From: Gammaproteobacteria bacterium
GTDB taxonomy: Bacteria > Pseudomonadota > Gammaproteobacteria > Nevskiales > Nevskiaceae
Assembly: GCA_026398875.1 (NCBI GenBank)
Contig: JAPLSB010000024.1
Span: 248,001 to 312,000 of the forward strand
Reading direction: 5' to 3'
DNA: 64,000 nucleotides
Shown: positions 37,148 to 45,454 of the stretch, piece after piece
How positions within the stretch are numbered: position 1 is the first letter of the stretch
How the letters are laid out: every line of letters starts with the position of its first letter
Position numbers and translations under genes: made by a program
Notes under the pieces: generated by a model
Seen by the model: only the letters and a program-made list of their open reading frames with translations
The model's database searches: none
Told to the model about the DNA's origin: nothing

Positions 37148-37899
37148 GGCGTGATCTCGGCGGAAAACTGGTTGCCCTGGATATCGCCGCCGACGACGCG
37201 CACCGCACCGCTGCCGTTCAGATCGAAACTCAGCACCGGGTTTTCCGAAATCGGCTCGAAGGTGTTGAGCCGCGCCAAGGTCAGTCCCTTGGCATCGCTG
37301 AGCACGATGCGATCGATGTAGAACGCCGGAATGCCATTGGCGAGTCCGGTATCCATCGGGTGAATCACGCGCAGCCGCAGGCGCTGGGTACCACGGCCAT
37401 CAGCCGGCCACAGGCGGCCGCGAACTTCGTTCAGCCGCGTCTGCCAGACCGGATCAGCACTTCCGTAGCTCGGCGTCGTGCAGCCACCACCGGCGGCGCT
37501 GAGCCAGACGCCGCCAAGATGCCAGACGCCATCCCGGGTTCGGGCGGCAGCACGGATCGGCGTCGACTGTTCGACCTTGAAGCGGAACGCAAGGCTCGGT
37601 GCCGCGTGCAGCGGCTCGTAGCTCAGGATCTTCTGGATCGGATTGAGGTCGGCGACGACCAGCATTTCCTGGACATCCGCGAGACCTTCGGCGCTGATCT
37701 GCACCGGCACGTCGAGCGGATCTTCGGCACTGGCCGGCGCCGTGACCTTGACCCGGGCATCGAACACCACCGGCTGGCCCTTGAAGTAACGGCCGGCGAT
37801 CGTGCTCCAGGCCGGCGAATTCAGCGGGTCAGCCGGAAGCTCGGCAGCGAACACCGGAAGCGAAATACTCAGCACCACGATCAGCGGCAGCTTCGACAT
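37144..37899 (-). CDS. SoxYZ-like carrier protein, second copy
   Basis: The 251-residue exported protein (signal to about VFAAEL) repeats the SoxY-SoxZ fusion of the gene at 10421-11281. Landmarks are a SoxY-like N-domain (YFKGQPVVFDARVKVTA), an arm WLSAAGGGCTTPSYG with the single carrier Cys after a Gly run, and a SoxZ-like C-domain (GLTLARLNTFEPISENPVL). The Gly-Gly-Cys arm is shared by both copies although the surrounding sequence has diverged, arguing for function. It is coupled to the hydrolase by a four-base overlap. Confidence 0.84.
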   Translation of the reverse strand: MSKLPLIVVLSISLPVFAAELPADPLNSPAWSTIAGRYFKGQPVVFDARVKVTAPASAEDPLDVPVQISAEGLADVQEMLVVADLNPIQKILSYEPLHAAPSLAFRFKVEQSTPIRAAARTRDGVWHLGGVWLSAAGGGCTTPSYGSADPVWQTRLNEVRGRLWPADGRGTQRLRLRVIHPMDTGLANGIPAFYIDRIVLSDAKGLTLARLNTFEPISENPVLSFDLNGSGAVRVVGGDIQGNQFSAEITP

Positions 37900-37929
37900 G
37901 CAGCCTCCCGGTTACGACTTGTGCCGCCC

Positions 37930-38802
37930 TCAGCGCAGGCCGGGAGCGTTGTAGTCCATCCCATGGCGTGCGTAGATGGCCTTGATCTCGCCACTCTCGA
38001 TCAGTTTCGCCATCGCGTTGGCCAGCGCATCGCGCAGCTTCGGGCTGTCCTTCTTAACCGCGATGCCGAGTTCCCAGGCGCCGTGATAGATGCCCTGCAG
38101 CACCAGCGGCTGAGGTACCGCGTAGCGTTCCGGACAGCCGTTGTCGTGCATCAGGCCCTGCAGTTCGCCCTTCGGCGCGATCGCGCTGTCGAGCTTGCCT
38201 TCGCAGTAAGCCTTGGCAGCTTCGTTCAGCGTTGGGAAACGCTGCACGGCCTTGGCGATGGCGCCGCCGTGATAGTTGGTCAGGTACTGATCGGCAAGCG
38301 TGCCGAGTTCCACGCCAACCTTGTGGCCTTCGAGATCATCAAGCGTGGTGTAGCTGCCAAAGCGCTGCGGATCGAACGACACCGCGATCGCTTCACGGTA
38401 GTAGACGCCGAAGATCGACACCTTGTCCTGGCGCGCGACGTACTGCGGGTCGGCGCCGACGTGCAGCATCACGTCACCGACCGAACCGCCGACGATGGTG
38501 CCGCGCCACAGCTGGTTGCGCAGGTCGTCGTCGAGGTCGTCACCGGGAATGAAGGTGCGGAAGCTCGCCTTCATGCCGAGTGCTGCGGCAAGCGCACGGC
38601 CCATGTCGATGTCGACACCGGTGAATACGCCGCCGGTCTCGTTCGAGTACGGCGGGAAGTCGCGGTAAACGATGAACTCGATCGACCCTTTCTTCTGCAC
38701 CAGGTCAAAGCTGTCGGGATTGTCGTCGTCGGCCTGCGCCAGGCCGATCGTTGACGCGGCCAGCAGCGCCAGTCCTGCGGCCAGCTGATTGAACGCCTTC
38801 AT
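37930..38802 (-). CDS. XoxJ/MxaJ-like periplasmic binding protein, second copy
   Basis: The 290-residue exported protein (signal to GLAQAD) belongs to solute-binding family 3: EFIVYRDFPPYSNETGGVFTG with bound-ligand-type residues, GTIVGGSVGDVMLHVG and KRFPTL-type C-terminal lobe. It sits between the PedF-like cytochrome and the carrier gene, the same neighbourhood as the XoxJ-like gene at 8083-9024. It likely helps its quinoprotein mature or dock rather than importing a solute. It overlaps the cytochrome gene by one base. Confidence 0.8.
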   Translation of the reverse strand: MKAFNQLAAGLALLAASTIGLAQADDDNPDSFDLVQKKGSIEFIVYRDFPPYSNETGGVFTGVDIDMGRALAAALGMKASFRTFIPGDDLDDDLRNQLWRGTIVGGSVGDVMLHVGADPQYVARQDKVSIFGVYYREAIAVSFDPQRFGSYTTLDDLEGHKVGVELGTLADQYLTNYHGGAIAKAVQRFPTLNEAAKAYCEGKLDSAIAPKGELQGLMHDNGCPERYAVPQPLVLQGIYHGAWELGIAVKKDSPKLRDALANAMAKLIESGEIKAIYARHGMDYNAPGLR

Positions 38803-39230
38803 CAGTCTTCGACGTGGACGCTGACGAGGTAGCTGCGGATCGCCCAGATCGCCTCTTCCTTGAACACGTCCTTGAATGCCGGCATGTATGTCACGCCGTT
38901 GCGGACTGCGCCGTTCTGGACCTTGCCCTTGAAGTATTCATCGGTAGGCTGGTCAGTCGGCAAGTAGCGGAGGTCCGGCGCAATGCCACCGGAAACGGCA
39001 CCGAGACCGTGGCAGCGTGCACAGTTCTGGTTGAACGCCGACGAACCCAGCTTGATCGCTTCAGGGTTGCCGACGTAGGGATTCTTGTCGACCGGCGCTG
39101 CCAGCGGCGGCAGCTTGGAGGTATCGACGGCCTGCGGCGTGACATCGCCATGCGCGAAGGCGACGGCACTGGCGAAACCGAGTGCGGTGACGGCCGCGCG
39201 TGCGGCGAGCTTGATCGGATTGCGGTTCAT
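38802..39230 (-). CDS. pedF: Cytochrome c-550 PedF-like electron acceptor
   Basis: The 142-residue exported protein (signal to AVAFAH) has one heme site CARCH and a conserved tail YMPAFKDVFKEEAIWAIRSYL that supplies the axial Met. The N-terminal HGDVTPQAVDT and LGSSAFNQNC segments match the PedF/ExaB-type cytochromes that accept electrons from PQQ ethanol dehydrogenases. The ATG at 39230 (MNRNPIKL) is chosen; the longer frame lacks family sequence. It is separated from the PQQ alcohol dehydrogenase gene by a terminator, so it can be transcribed separately. Confidence 0.9.
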   Translation of the reverse strand: MNRNPIKLAARAAVTALGFASAVAFAHGDVTPQAVDTSKLPPLAAPVDKNPYVGNPEAIKLGSSAFNQNCARCHGLGAVSGGIAPDLRYLPTDQPTDEYFKGKVQNGAVRNGVTYMPAFKDVFKEEAIWAIRSYLVSVHVED

Positions 39231-39331
39231 CGTGGGTTCCAGGATTGCGAATGAAATGGACAGTTCCGGCGGCCGGAGGGGGGCCGGAAACGGCAAAGTA
39301 AACGGGGCAAGGGATGCAGCCGCGTGAATCG

Positions 39332-39360
39332 AAAAAGGAGCCCGGAGCACCCGGACTCCT
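39332..39360 (-). terminator. Terminator between the PQQ alcohol dehydrogenase and pedF
   Basis: On the minus strand a 10-bp stem (39351-39360 with 39336-39345, one G-T pair) and a 5-base loop are followed by a short T-run, about 45 bases after the dehydrogenase stop. Confidence 0.8.
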
Positions 39361-39404
39361 CTTTCGTTCCGCTTATGACTTGGGGTCAGACAGCCTGCGC
39401 GCCG

Positions 39405-41192
39405 TTACTGCTGGGCAACGGTGGCCTTGCCCGACTTGTGCAGCTTGAAGACCCAGAACGAGCCACCCTGGCTGATGTCCTTGACCTTCTTGGCCACTTC
39501 ACCGCCCCAGAGCGGAACGGCACCACCCCAACCCGACGCGACGCCGACGTACTGTTCGCCATCCATTTCCCAGGTCGTCGGCTGACCGACCACGCCCGAA
39601 CCGGTCTGGAACTTCCACAGCTCCTTGCCCGTCTTGGCGTCGAACGCCTTCAGGAAGCCTTCCGGCGTGCCGGTGAACACGAGGTTGCCGGCCGTGGTCA
39701 TCACACCACCCCACAACGGCGCCGGGTTCTTGTATTCCCAGACGATCTTGCCAGTGGCCGGATCGACGGCACGCAGTGCGCCGATGTAGTCGTCATACAG
39801 CGGCTTGATCGTGAAGCCGGCACCCAGATAGGCCGCACCCTTCTTGTAGGTGATCGGCTCGTTCCAGATGTCCATGCCCCACTCGTTGGCCGGCACGTAG
39901 AACAGGCCGGTCTGGCCCGAATAAGCCATCGGCATCCAGTTCTTGCCGCCAAGGAACGACGGCGCGGCGAACACCGACGAGCCCTTTTCGGCCTTCTGCG
40001 GATCGCCGGGACGGTTGTTCGATTCCACCGGACGGCCAGTCTTCAGATCGACACCCGAAGCCCAGGTCTGCTTGGTCACGAACGGGCTGGCTGACAGCAG
40101 CTTGCCGTTCTCGCGGTTCAGCACGTAGAAGAAGCCGTTGCGGTCGGCCTTGGCACCGGCCTTCACAGTCTTGCCGTCCTTCTTGTAGTCGAACGAGATG
40201 AACTCGTTGACGCCGTCGAAATCCCAGTGATCGTTCGGCGTGCCCTGGTAGCTCCACTCGATCTTGCCGGTGTCGGCGTTGATCGCGACGGTCGAGGTCG
40301 AGTACAGGTTGTCGCCCGGACGGGTGAAGGCATTCCACGGAGCCGGGTTGCCGGTGCCGCAGTAGATCTGGTTGGTGTCCGCACCATAGGTGCAGCCCAG
40401 CCAGGTGGCAGCGCCGCCGGTCTTCCAGAGATCACCCGGCCAAGTGGCGTTGGTCTTGCCCGAAATGCCGTTTTCCTTGCCGTTCAGGTAGCCCATGTGG
40501 CCTTCGACGGTCGGACGCGACCAGACCATCTTGCCGGTCTTGGCATCACGCGCTTCGACGCGGCCAACCACGCCAAACTCGCCGCCGGACACGCCGGTAA
40601 TCAGCTTGCCCTTCACGATCAGCGGTGCGGCCGTGTACGAGTAGCCGCCCTTGAAATCGTCGATGGTTTCGGTCCAGACGACCTTGCCAGTGTCGGCGTT
40701 CAGCGCGACCAGCTTGGCGTCGAGGGTGCCGAAGATCACCAGGTTGTCGTACAGCGCGGCGCCGCGATTGACGACGTCGCAGCACGGCACGATGCCTTCC
40801 GGCAAACGGTGCTCGTACGACCACAGCTTGGCACCGGTCTTCTGGTCCAGCGCCCACAGGCGCGAATACGAGCCGGTGATGAAGATCTTGCCGTTATGCA
40901 CCAGCGCCTGGGTTTCCTGGCCGCGCTGCTTCTCGCCACCAAACGAGAACGACCACGCCGGCACCAGATCGACCACGGTGTCGGAGTTGATCTGCGTCGA
41001 ACTGCTGAAGCGCTGGCCGGTGGTGCCCATGCCGACCGTCAGCACGTCGTTCGGCGTGTTCTGGTCGTTCAGGATCATCGCGTCGGTCACCGGGCCTGCG
41101 AAGGCCGACGAGACACTGGCAGCAAGTGCGAGGCCGACCAGCGCCTTGAAGCGGGCTCCGGCCGTGTTGCGAGCTGTTGCGTAACTGGACAT
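39405..41192 (-). CDS. PQQ-dependent alcohol dehydrogenase, predicted lanthanide type
   Basis: The 595-residue exported quinoprotein (signal to AFAGP) oxidises primary alcohols in the periplasm. Landmarks are the PQQ-stacking cysteines [12 protein letters not shown], the [17 protein letters not shown] segment and the catalytic region [11 protein letters not shown]. The catalytic Asp is followed two residues later by a second Asp (DFD), the signature known from XoxF/ExaF/PedH-type lanthanide enzymes, where calcium enzymes carry Ala or Ser. The start (MSSYATARN) follows a GAGGAG Shine-Dalgarno. A sigma-54-like element lies 70 bases upstream. The nearest relatives by pattern are ExaA/PedH ethanol dehydrogenases. 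Confidence 0.93.
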   Translation of the reverse strand: MSSYATARNTAGARFKALVGLALAASVSSAFAGPVTDAMILNDQNTPNDVLTVGMGTTGQRFSSSTQINSDTVVDLVPAWSFSFGGEKQRGQETQALVHNGKIFITGSYSRLWALDQKTGAKLWSYEHRLPEGIVPCCDVVNRGAALYDNLVIFGTLDAKLVALNADTGKVVWTETIDDFKGGYSYTAAPLIVKGKLITGVSGGEFGVVGRVEARDAKTGKMVWSRPTVEGHMGYLNGKENGISGKTNATWPGDLWKTGGAATWLGCTYGADTNQIYCGTGNPAPWNAFTRPGDNLYSTSTVAINADTGKIEWSYQGTPNDHWDFDGVNEFISFDYKKDGKTVKAGAKADRNGFFYVLNRENGKLLSASPFVTKQTWASGVDLKTGRPVESNNRPGDPQKAEKGSSVFAAPSFLGGKNWMPMAYSGQTGLFYVPANEWGMDIWNEPITYKKGAAYLGAGFTIKPLYDDYIGALRAVDPATGKIVWEYKNPAPLWGGVMTTAGNLVFTGTPEGFLKAFDAKTGKELWKFQTGSGVVGQPTTWEMDGEQYVGVASGWGGAVPLWGGEVAKKVKDISQGGSFWVFKLHKSGKATVAQQ

Positions 41193-41261
41193 TTTTAGTT
41201 TCTCCTCAAGCTTTGTTGTGTACTGGTGTGGCGAAAAGCAGGTGTCACCGGCGCGCCGGGA

Positions 41262-41277
41262 AGCACGATCGGTGCCA
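41262..41277 (-). promoter_or_regulatory. Candidate sigma-54 promoter of the PQQ alcohol dehydrogenase
   Basis: On the minus strand TGGCACCGATCGTGCT has TGGCAC at -24 and TGC at -12 with exact GG-N10-GC spacing. The -12 box is imperfect (GTGC for TTGC). It would start transcripts about 60 bases ahead of the dehydrogenase ATG. Confidence 0.5.
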
Positions 41278-41603
41278 GTCAATCGATGTGCAATGCAGCA
41301 ACACCGCGCGCCCGGAGAAATCTTCCCGCCCGCTCGATGCTGCACGACAAATCATTGAAATTATTGGCGAAAATTCCTCCATCCGACGGGCGCCTTGCAG
41401 CCCGATCCGCAGTGACCCAAGCACCGGCGCCCTGATAAGCGGCCACATCTTAAGGAGCTGTCTCCAGCGAGGGACAGCCTTGCCAGTGCTGTCACATTGC
41501 CGGGACGAACTCCTCGTCTGGCTCATCCACGACACAGCGGTTCCGGGCGGGTGGCAAGTGAAACACCGTTGCCGATGGAAGTCCCTACCTACCCGGCAGC
41601 CAT

Positions 41604-41628
41604 AAAAAAACCGGGCGCAAGGCCCGGT
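41604..41628 (-). terminator. Rho-independent terminator of the porin gene
   Basis: Stem 41611-41616 pairing with 41622-41627 and extended by one A-T pair, with a run of seven T on the minus strand (41604-41610), 41 bases beyond the porin stop. Confidence 0.9.
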
Positions 41629-41668
41629 CAATTTGGCGCAAGGAGAGGTTCGCTTTCGGAACGGCGCC

Positions 41669-42910
41669 TCAGAACGACAGGAACGTGCCGACGTTGAAGT
41701 TCAGCGCTTCGTTCTTGCCGCCGAGGTGGTTCTTGGCTTCGATTGAAGTCACTTCACCGACCAGGGTCAGGTTCTTGGTCAGCGAGTGATAGACGCCACC
41801 GGTGACCTTCTTGTTCGACTTCACCAGTGTCGACGCCGCTTCGCCGTTGGCACGGTCAAGATTCGATTCGCCGTAGTTGATGCCGAACTTGGTGGCGCCC
41901 AGCTTGTACGTCGCCTGCGCAAGGAAGCCGTCCGACTCGCGCTTGCCGAGACCCGCGGCGCTGGCGTCGCCGAGCAGGAACAGCGCAGTGGTACCGACGC
42001 CGTCACCCAGGTAGTACCAGCCGGCGAACTCGAAGTCGGCGATCGACACCTTGCCGCCGAAATCGACGGCCGATGCGGTGTAGCTGACGTCCCCCAGCGG
42101 GCCCTGATCATTCTGCTTCTGGGTCAGACCGGAAGCCGACAGATAGACCTTCGCACCGCTGAGCTCGGTGGTGTACGTCACCTTGCCGTGGAAGCCCGGA
42201 GCCGACTTCTGGTTGACTGCGCCAGCGACCGGGTTCAGCGGGTCGTAGATGCCCACGGTCGCCTTCAAGCCCGAGAAGTCCGGCGTCGAGTAATTGATCT
42301 GGGCCAGCGTGTCGGTGTAGAGGTAGCCGAGGCCGATCGAGCCGAGCGTGGTGTTGGCCGGCGCACCGCCAGCAGCCGCGCCTGCGGCACCTACGCCCGG
42401 GATGGTGATGTCATTGATGATCGCGTCGAAGCCGAACAGGCCAAAGTTGCGACCGAACAGGAACGTGCCGATGTCCTTGTTGCCGAAGGTCAGATAGACC
42501 TGACGAACGTCGAGGCCGGTGGTGGCAAGGCCGACGTTGCTGCCGATCGGTGCGCCCTGCTGCAGGTTCGGGCTGCCGCCATCATTGCTGCTGACGCCCG
42601 GGTAGAAGCCGAAGTGCGCTTCGATGTCGAGACCCGCCTGCTGGGTGATGACGCCGAACGACAGCGCCGCGGGCAGCAGGCCGTTGGAGATGCTGGAGTT
42701 GTTGCCGGCAGAACCGTTCTCGGTGCAGGCGAGGCCGCCACCGATCAGCGACGCGTTGTTCTCGCAGCTGGAATAGATGTAGTGGACGTTGATGTTGCCG
42801 TTGACGGTGAACTTGTAATCACCGGCATTGAGTTCGAGCGCGCTGGCGCCCGTGGAGGACAGCAGAGCCACTGCGGCTGCAATCAGGTTTCGCTGCTTCA
42901 TCTTGGACAT
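41669..42910 (-). CDS. Outer-membrane porin
   Basis: The 413-residue protein has a signal peptide (to GASAL) and a beta-barrel with alternating hydrophobic strands (DYKFTVNGNINVHYIYS, VRQVYLTFGNKDIGTFLFGR, FGINYGESNL). It ends in Phe (FLSF), as BAM-assembled barrels do. The long loops are Gly/Asn-rich. It resembles general diffusion porins; a substrate such as alcohols or organic acids is plausible from its neighbours but not shown. It is probably transcribed alone, ending at the terminator above. Confidence 0.88.
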   Translation of the reverse strand: MSKMKQRNLIAAAVALLSSTGASALELNAGDYKFTVNGNINVHYIYSSCENNASLIGGGLACTENGSAGNNSSISNGLLPAALSFGVITQQAGLDIEAHFGFYPGVSSNDGGSPNLQQGAPIGSNVGLATTGLDVRQVYLTFGNKDIGTFLFGRNFGLFGFDAIINDITIPGVGAAGAAAGGAPANTTLGSIGLGYLYTDTLAQINYSTPDFSGLKATVGIYDPLNPVAGAVNQKSAPGFHGKVTYTTELSGAKVYLSASGLTQKQNDQGPLGDVSYTASAVDFGGKVSIADFEFAGWYYLGDGVGTTALFLLGDASAAGLGKRESDGFLAQATYKLGATKFGINYGESNLDRANGEAASTLVKSNKKVTGGVYHSLTKNLTLVGEVTSIEAKNHLGGKNEALNFNVGTFLSF

Positions 42911-43245
42911 TTTTTAATTCCCCAATATTGTCGAGAGGTACCGCATGGACGTTCGCTGCTGCGAACCCCCATCCGGCGCCGCCCCACTTCCTCTTCAGCT
43001 GCAGCAGCTATGGACCAGTCTGTTGACCGCTGGCCTGCAACCCGCTGCAACCCGCACAAGTGTGACGACGAGCCCCGAGGAGCAATCGACATGCCAAATC
43101 AGGAACACTTCCCAAGGCACTGAATGGAGTGATGTTTATGTCAATTGCCCGGCCTGCACGCGTCTGCACGCGTCTTCAGCCTGTTTCATTGAAGGGACGA
43201 CCTTCGAGTCACAGGCGTTACAGCCGGTGGTGACAGATGCGCCGA
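42911..43245. other. 335-base gap between the porin and the sensor kinase genes
   Basis: Both flanking genes are on the minus strand. The segment should hold the porin promoter and 5' leader, but no consensus promoter or terminator was convincing, and no small gene was recognised. Confidence 0.45.
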
Positions 43246-44622
43246 TCAGAGCGGCGGATGCAGTGGCAGCCGTACCGAGATCGTCGTGCCTTCACCGGGC
43301 AGCGAATCGATGCGCAAGGTCGCACCGAGCGTTTCAGCGCGTTCGATCATGCCCAACAGCCCCAAGCCGACCCGATCGCCATCGGGCTTCGCACGGCGAC
43401 GCGCCTCGCTGCCGCCGCCGAAGCGGAGATCGGCAGGCAGACCGCAGCCGTCATCGGAGATGCGCAGATGCAGCGCCGCATCAACATCGCGGCACAGCAT
43501 CACGCTGACTCGCCGGGCCCGTGCATGGCGGGCAATGTTGACCAGCGCCTCCTGCGCGATGCGGTACAGATAGACCTGCACCAGCCCTTCGCCGGCAACC
43601 CGCTCGACGTCGATCCGCACCTCGAAGCGAATGTCAGGGCAACGGCCGGACCAGTCGGCGACCAGGCTTTCCAGCGTCGGGCCGAGTCCGAACTCGTCAA
43701 GCCCGGCCGGGCGCAGTCGTGCGAGCAGCAGATGCAGGCCGTCGTAAAGACTGCCGATGCCGCTACGAATGCCTTGAGTGCGCACGGAAAGCTCCGGCGC
43801 CGCGAGGGCGACACGCTGGTGCAGCAGTGCGGCTTCGGCATCCATCGCTGCAAGGCTCTGGCCGATCTCGTCGTGCAGTTCGCGCGCGATTGACCGCCGC
43901 TCGCGCTCCTGAACTTCCAGGCTGTGCCGCAGCAGTCGCTGGTTGTCGGAGCGGGCCTGCTCAAGGCTCTGGCCGAGTTCGACCACGCCATCGATGATCG
44001 TCCTCAGCTCCGGGGTCGTGGCCTTCGGCAAGCCCGGGTGCAGATCGCCCCGACCGATGCGGCCAAGCGCATCGCGGATCAGGTCGATCGGCTTCAACGC
44101 GCGCCAGACGGAAAACACGACGACCGCATTGGTCAGGAAGCCGATGGCCACGATCAGCAGCAGCAAGGGACGCGCCTCGTTCCATGCCTCAAGAATCTCG
44201 TCGGCCGGATCGGAATGGATCAGCACTGGCTGCCGCTGACCATCGATAGTCGGCAGTTCGACGCGCAAGGCGCGCGGCGCGGTCGTGACATGGGCGATGA
44301 ACCAGTCGGGAACCGAATCGTCGATCGCGGCCGGACAAGGCCGCTGGCTGCCCGCGGCATCCGCGCCGTCCCGCGCCACGCAGAGATGACGCGTGTGATC
44401 GAAGACGCTGATCAGCACCGGCAGAACGGTCTGATCGGTGGCCTCGGCAGGAATCGCCTTGTCGTCGAGCAGATTGCTCGCCAGCCGCATCACCGCGTCG
44501 ATTTCGCCCTGTACGGCGCGCTTGGAATTGCCCAGCACCGCGTAGACCGCCAGCAGCAGCACCACACCCAGCAGCAGTCCGATCGACAGGCTGAGCCGGG
44601 TCTTCAGATCAAGCCGCGTCAT
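43246..44622 (-). CDS. Sensor histidine kinase (NarX/DegS type) of a two-component pair
   Basis: The ~458-residue membrane kinase has two transmembrane helices (SLSIGLLLGVVLLLAVYAVL and PLLLLIVAIGFLTNAVVVFS) flanking a periplasmic sensor region, a HAMP-like linker, the HisKA_3 dimerisation segment with phospho-His in RSIARELHDEIGQS, and a HATPase domain ending VGLGLLGMIERAE. It should phosphorylate the adjacent LuxR-type regulator. The start is uncertain: ATG 44622 leaves a short gap, while a GTG at 44691 or TTG at 44706 would overlap the regulator. The pair resembles ExaDE/PedS2R2-like systems that control PQQ ethanol oxidation. Confidence 0.87.
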   Translation of the reverse strand: MTRLDLKTRLSLSIGLLLGVVLLLAVYAVLGNSKRAVQGEIDAVMRLASNLLDDKAIPAEATDQTVLPVLISVFDHTRHLCVARDGADAAGSQRPCPAAIDDSVPDWFIAHVTTAPRALRVELPTIDGQRQPVLIHSDPADEILEAWNEARPLLLLIVAIGFLTNAVVVFSVWRALKPIDLIRDALGRIGRGDLHPGLPKATTPELRTIIDGVVELGQSLEQARSDNQRLLRHSLEVQERERRSIARELHDEIGQSLAAMDAEAALLHQRVALAAPELSVRTQGIRSGIGSLYDGLHLLLARLRPAGLDEFGLGPTLESLVADWSGRCPDIRFEVRIDVERVAGEGLVQVYLYRIAQEALVNIARHARARRVSVMLCRDVDAALHLRISDDGCGLPADLRFGGGSEARRRAKPDGDRVGLGLLGMIERAETLGATLRIDSLPGEGTTISVRLPLHPPL

Positions 44623-44683
44623 CAGGGCGCGCAGCAGGCCTCGCGGGCCGCCGGCCGATGCCTCCGATTGATCGACGGCGAGC

Positions 44684-45310
44684 TCAGACACGCACGATGC
44701 CGGCAACGATGGCCAGGCGCGCCATCTCCGCCGCCGAGCGCAGGCCGAGCTTCACGCGGATCTGCGAGTAATGGTTGGAAACGGTCTTGCCGCTGATGCA
44801 CAGACCACTGGCGATGTCACGCACCGAACGCCCTTCGGCCACCTGACGGAAAATCTCGAACTCCCGCTGCGAAAGACTGTGCAAGGCATCGTTCGGCTTG
44901 CGCTGATTGGCGCGGGCATGCGCGAGATCCGGCGACAGGAATTCCCGGCCACGCGCCACCGCATCGACGGCGGCCACCAAGGTATCCGGCGCCGAACGCT
45001 TCGACACATAGCCCAGCGCACCGGCCGCCATCGCCCGATCGACAAACATCGGCTCTTCATGAACGCTGAACGCCAGCGCCCGCAGGTCCGGCTGCCGCGC
45101 GCGCAGGCGGCGCAGCAGTTCGATGCCACCGACCCCGGGCAGCGACAGATCAATGATCACCACATCCGGCGCGCACTCCAGAAAGCGTCGGTAGCCCGCT
45201 GCGGCAGAGGCCGCTTCGGCCACCACCTGGTACTCCGGCGCGCACTCGAGCAACTGCCGGTAGCCGGCACGGACCACCGCGTGGTCATCCACCAGCAGGA
45301 TTCGAATCAT
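44684..45310 (-). CDS. LuxR/NarL-family response regulator
   Basis: The 208-residue regulator has a receiver domain (LLVDDHAVVRAGY with the acidic pair, phospho-acceptor Asp in VVIIDLSLPG, conserved Lys in YVSKRSA) and a C-terminal LuxR helix-turn-helix (LSQREFEIFRQVAEGRSVRD and GKTVSNHYSQIRVKLG). It is the partner of the kinase directly downstream. Being beside a PQQ alcohol dehydrogenase and aldehyde dehydrogenase, it likely regulates these genes, as ExaE/AgmR/PedR2 relatives do. Confidence 0.92.
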   Translation of the reverse strand: MIRILLVDDHAVVRAGYRQLLECAPEYQVVAEAASAAAGYRRFLECAPDVVIIDLSLPGVGGIELLRRLRARQPDLRALAFSVHEEPMFVDRAMAAGALGYVSKRSAPDTLVAAVDAVARGREFLSPDLAHARANQRKPNDALHSLSQREFEIFRQVAEGRSVRDIASGLCISGKTVSNHYSQIRVKLGLRSAAEMARLAIVAGIVRV

Positions 45311-45376
45311 GTGCTGCCTCCTCAGGCAAGGTGCGCTCGATGCGGCGCTTGATGACGGGTCTTCACCTCAAAACAA

Positions 45377-45407
45377 CGAGGCCCGGGTGAGCATCACCCG
45401 GGCCTCG
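45377..45407 (-). terminator. Terminator of the aldehyde dehydrogenase gene
   Basis: A perfect 14-bp inverted repeat (45377-45390 with 45394-45407, three-base loop) is followed on the minus strand by a short T-rich stretch, 48 bases after the stop codon. Confidence 0.85.
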
Positions 45408-45454
45408 TGTCACTGACAACTGCTGACGGCCATCCGAAGACGGCCGAGACCCGA

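Noticed and set aside
34416-37208. 930-residue continuous frame covering the PQQ dehydrogenase and the hydrolase region on the minus strand
   Set aside because: The part upstream of 36200 is an out-of-frame reading of the hydrolase gene; the dehydrogenase starts with its own signal peptide at 36200.
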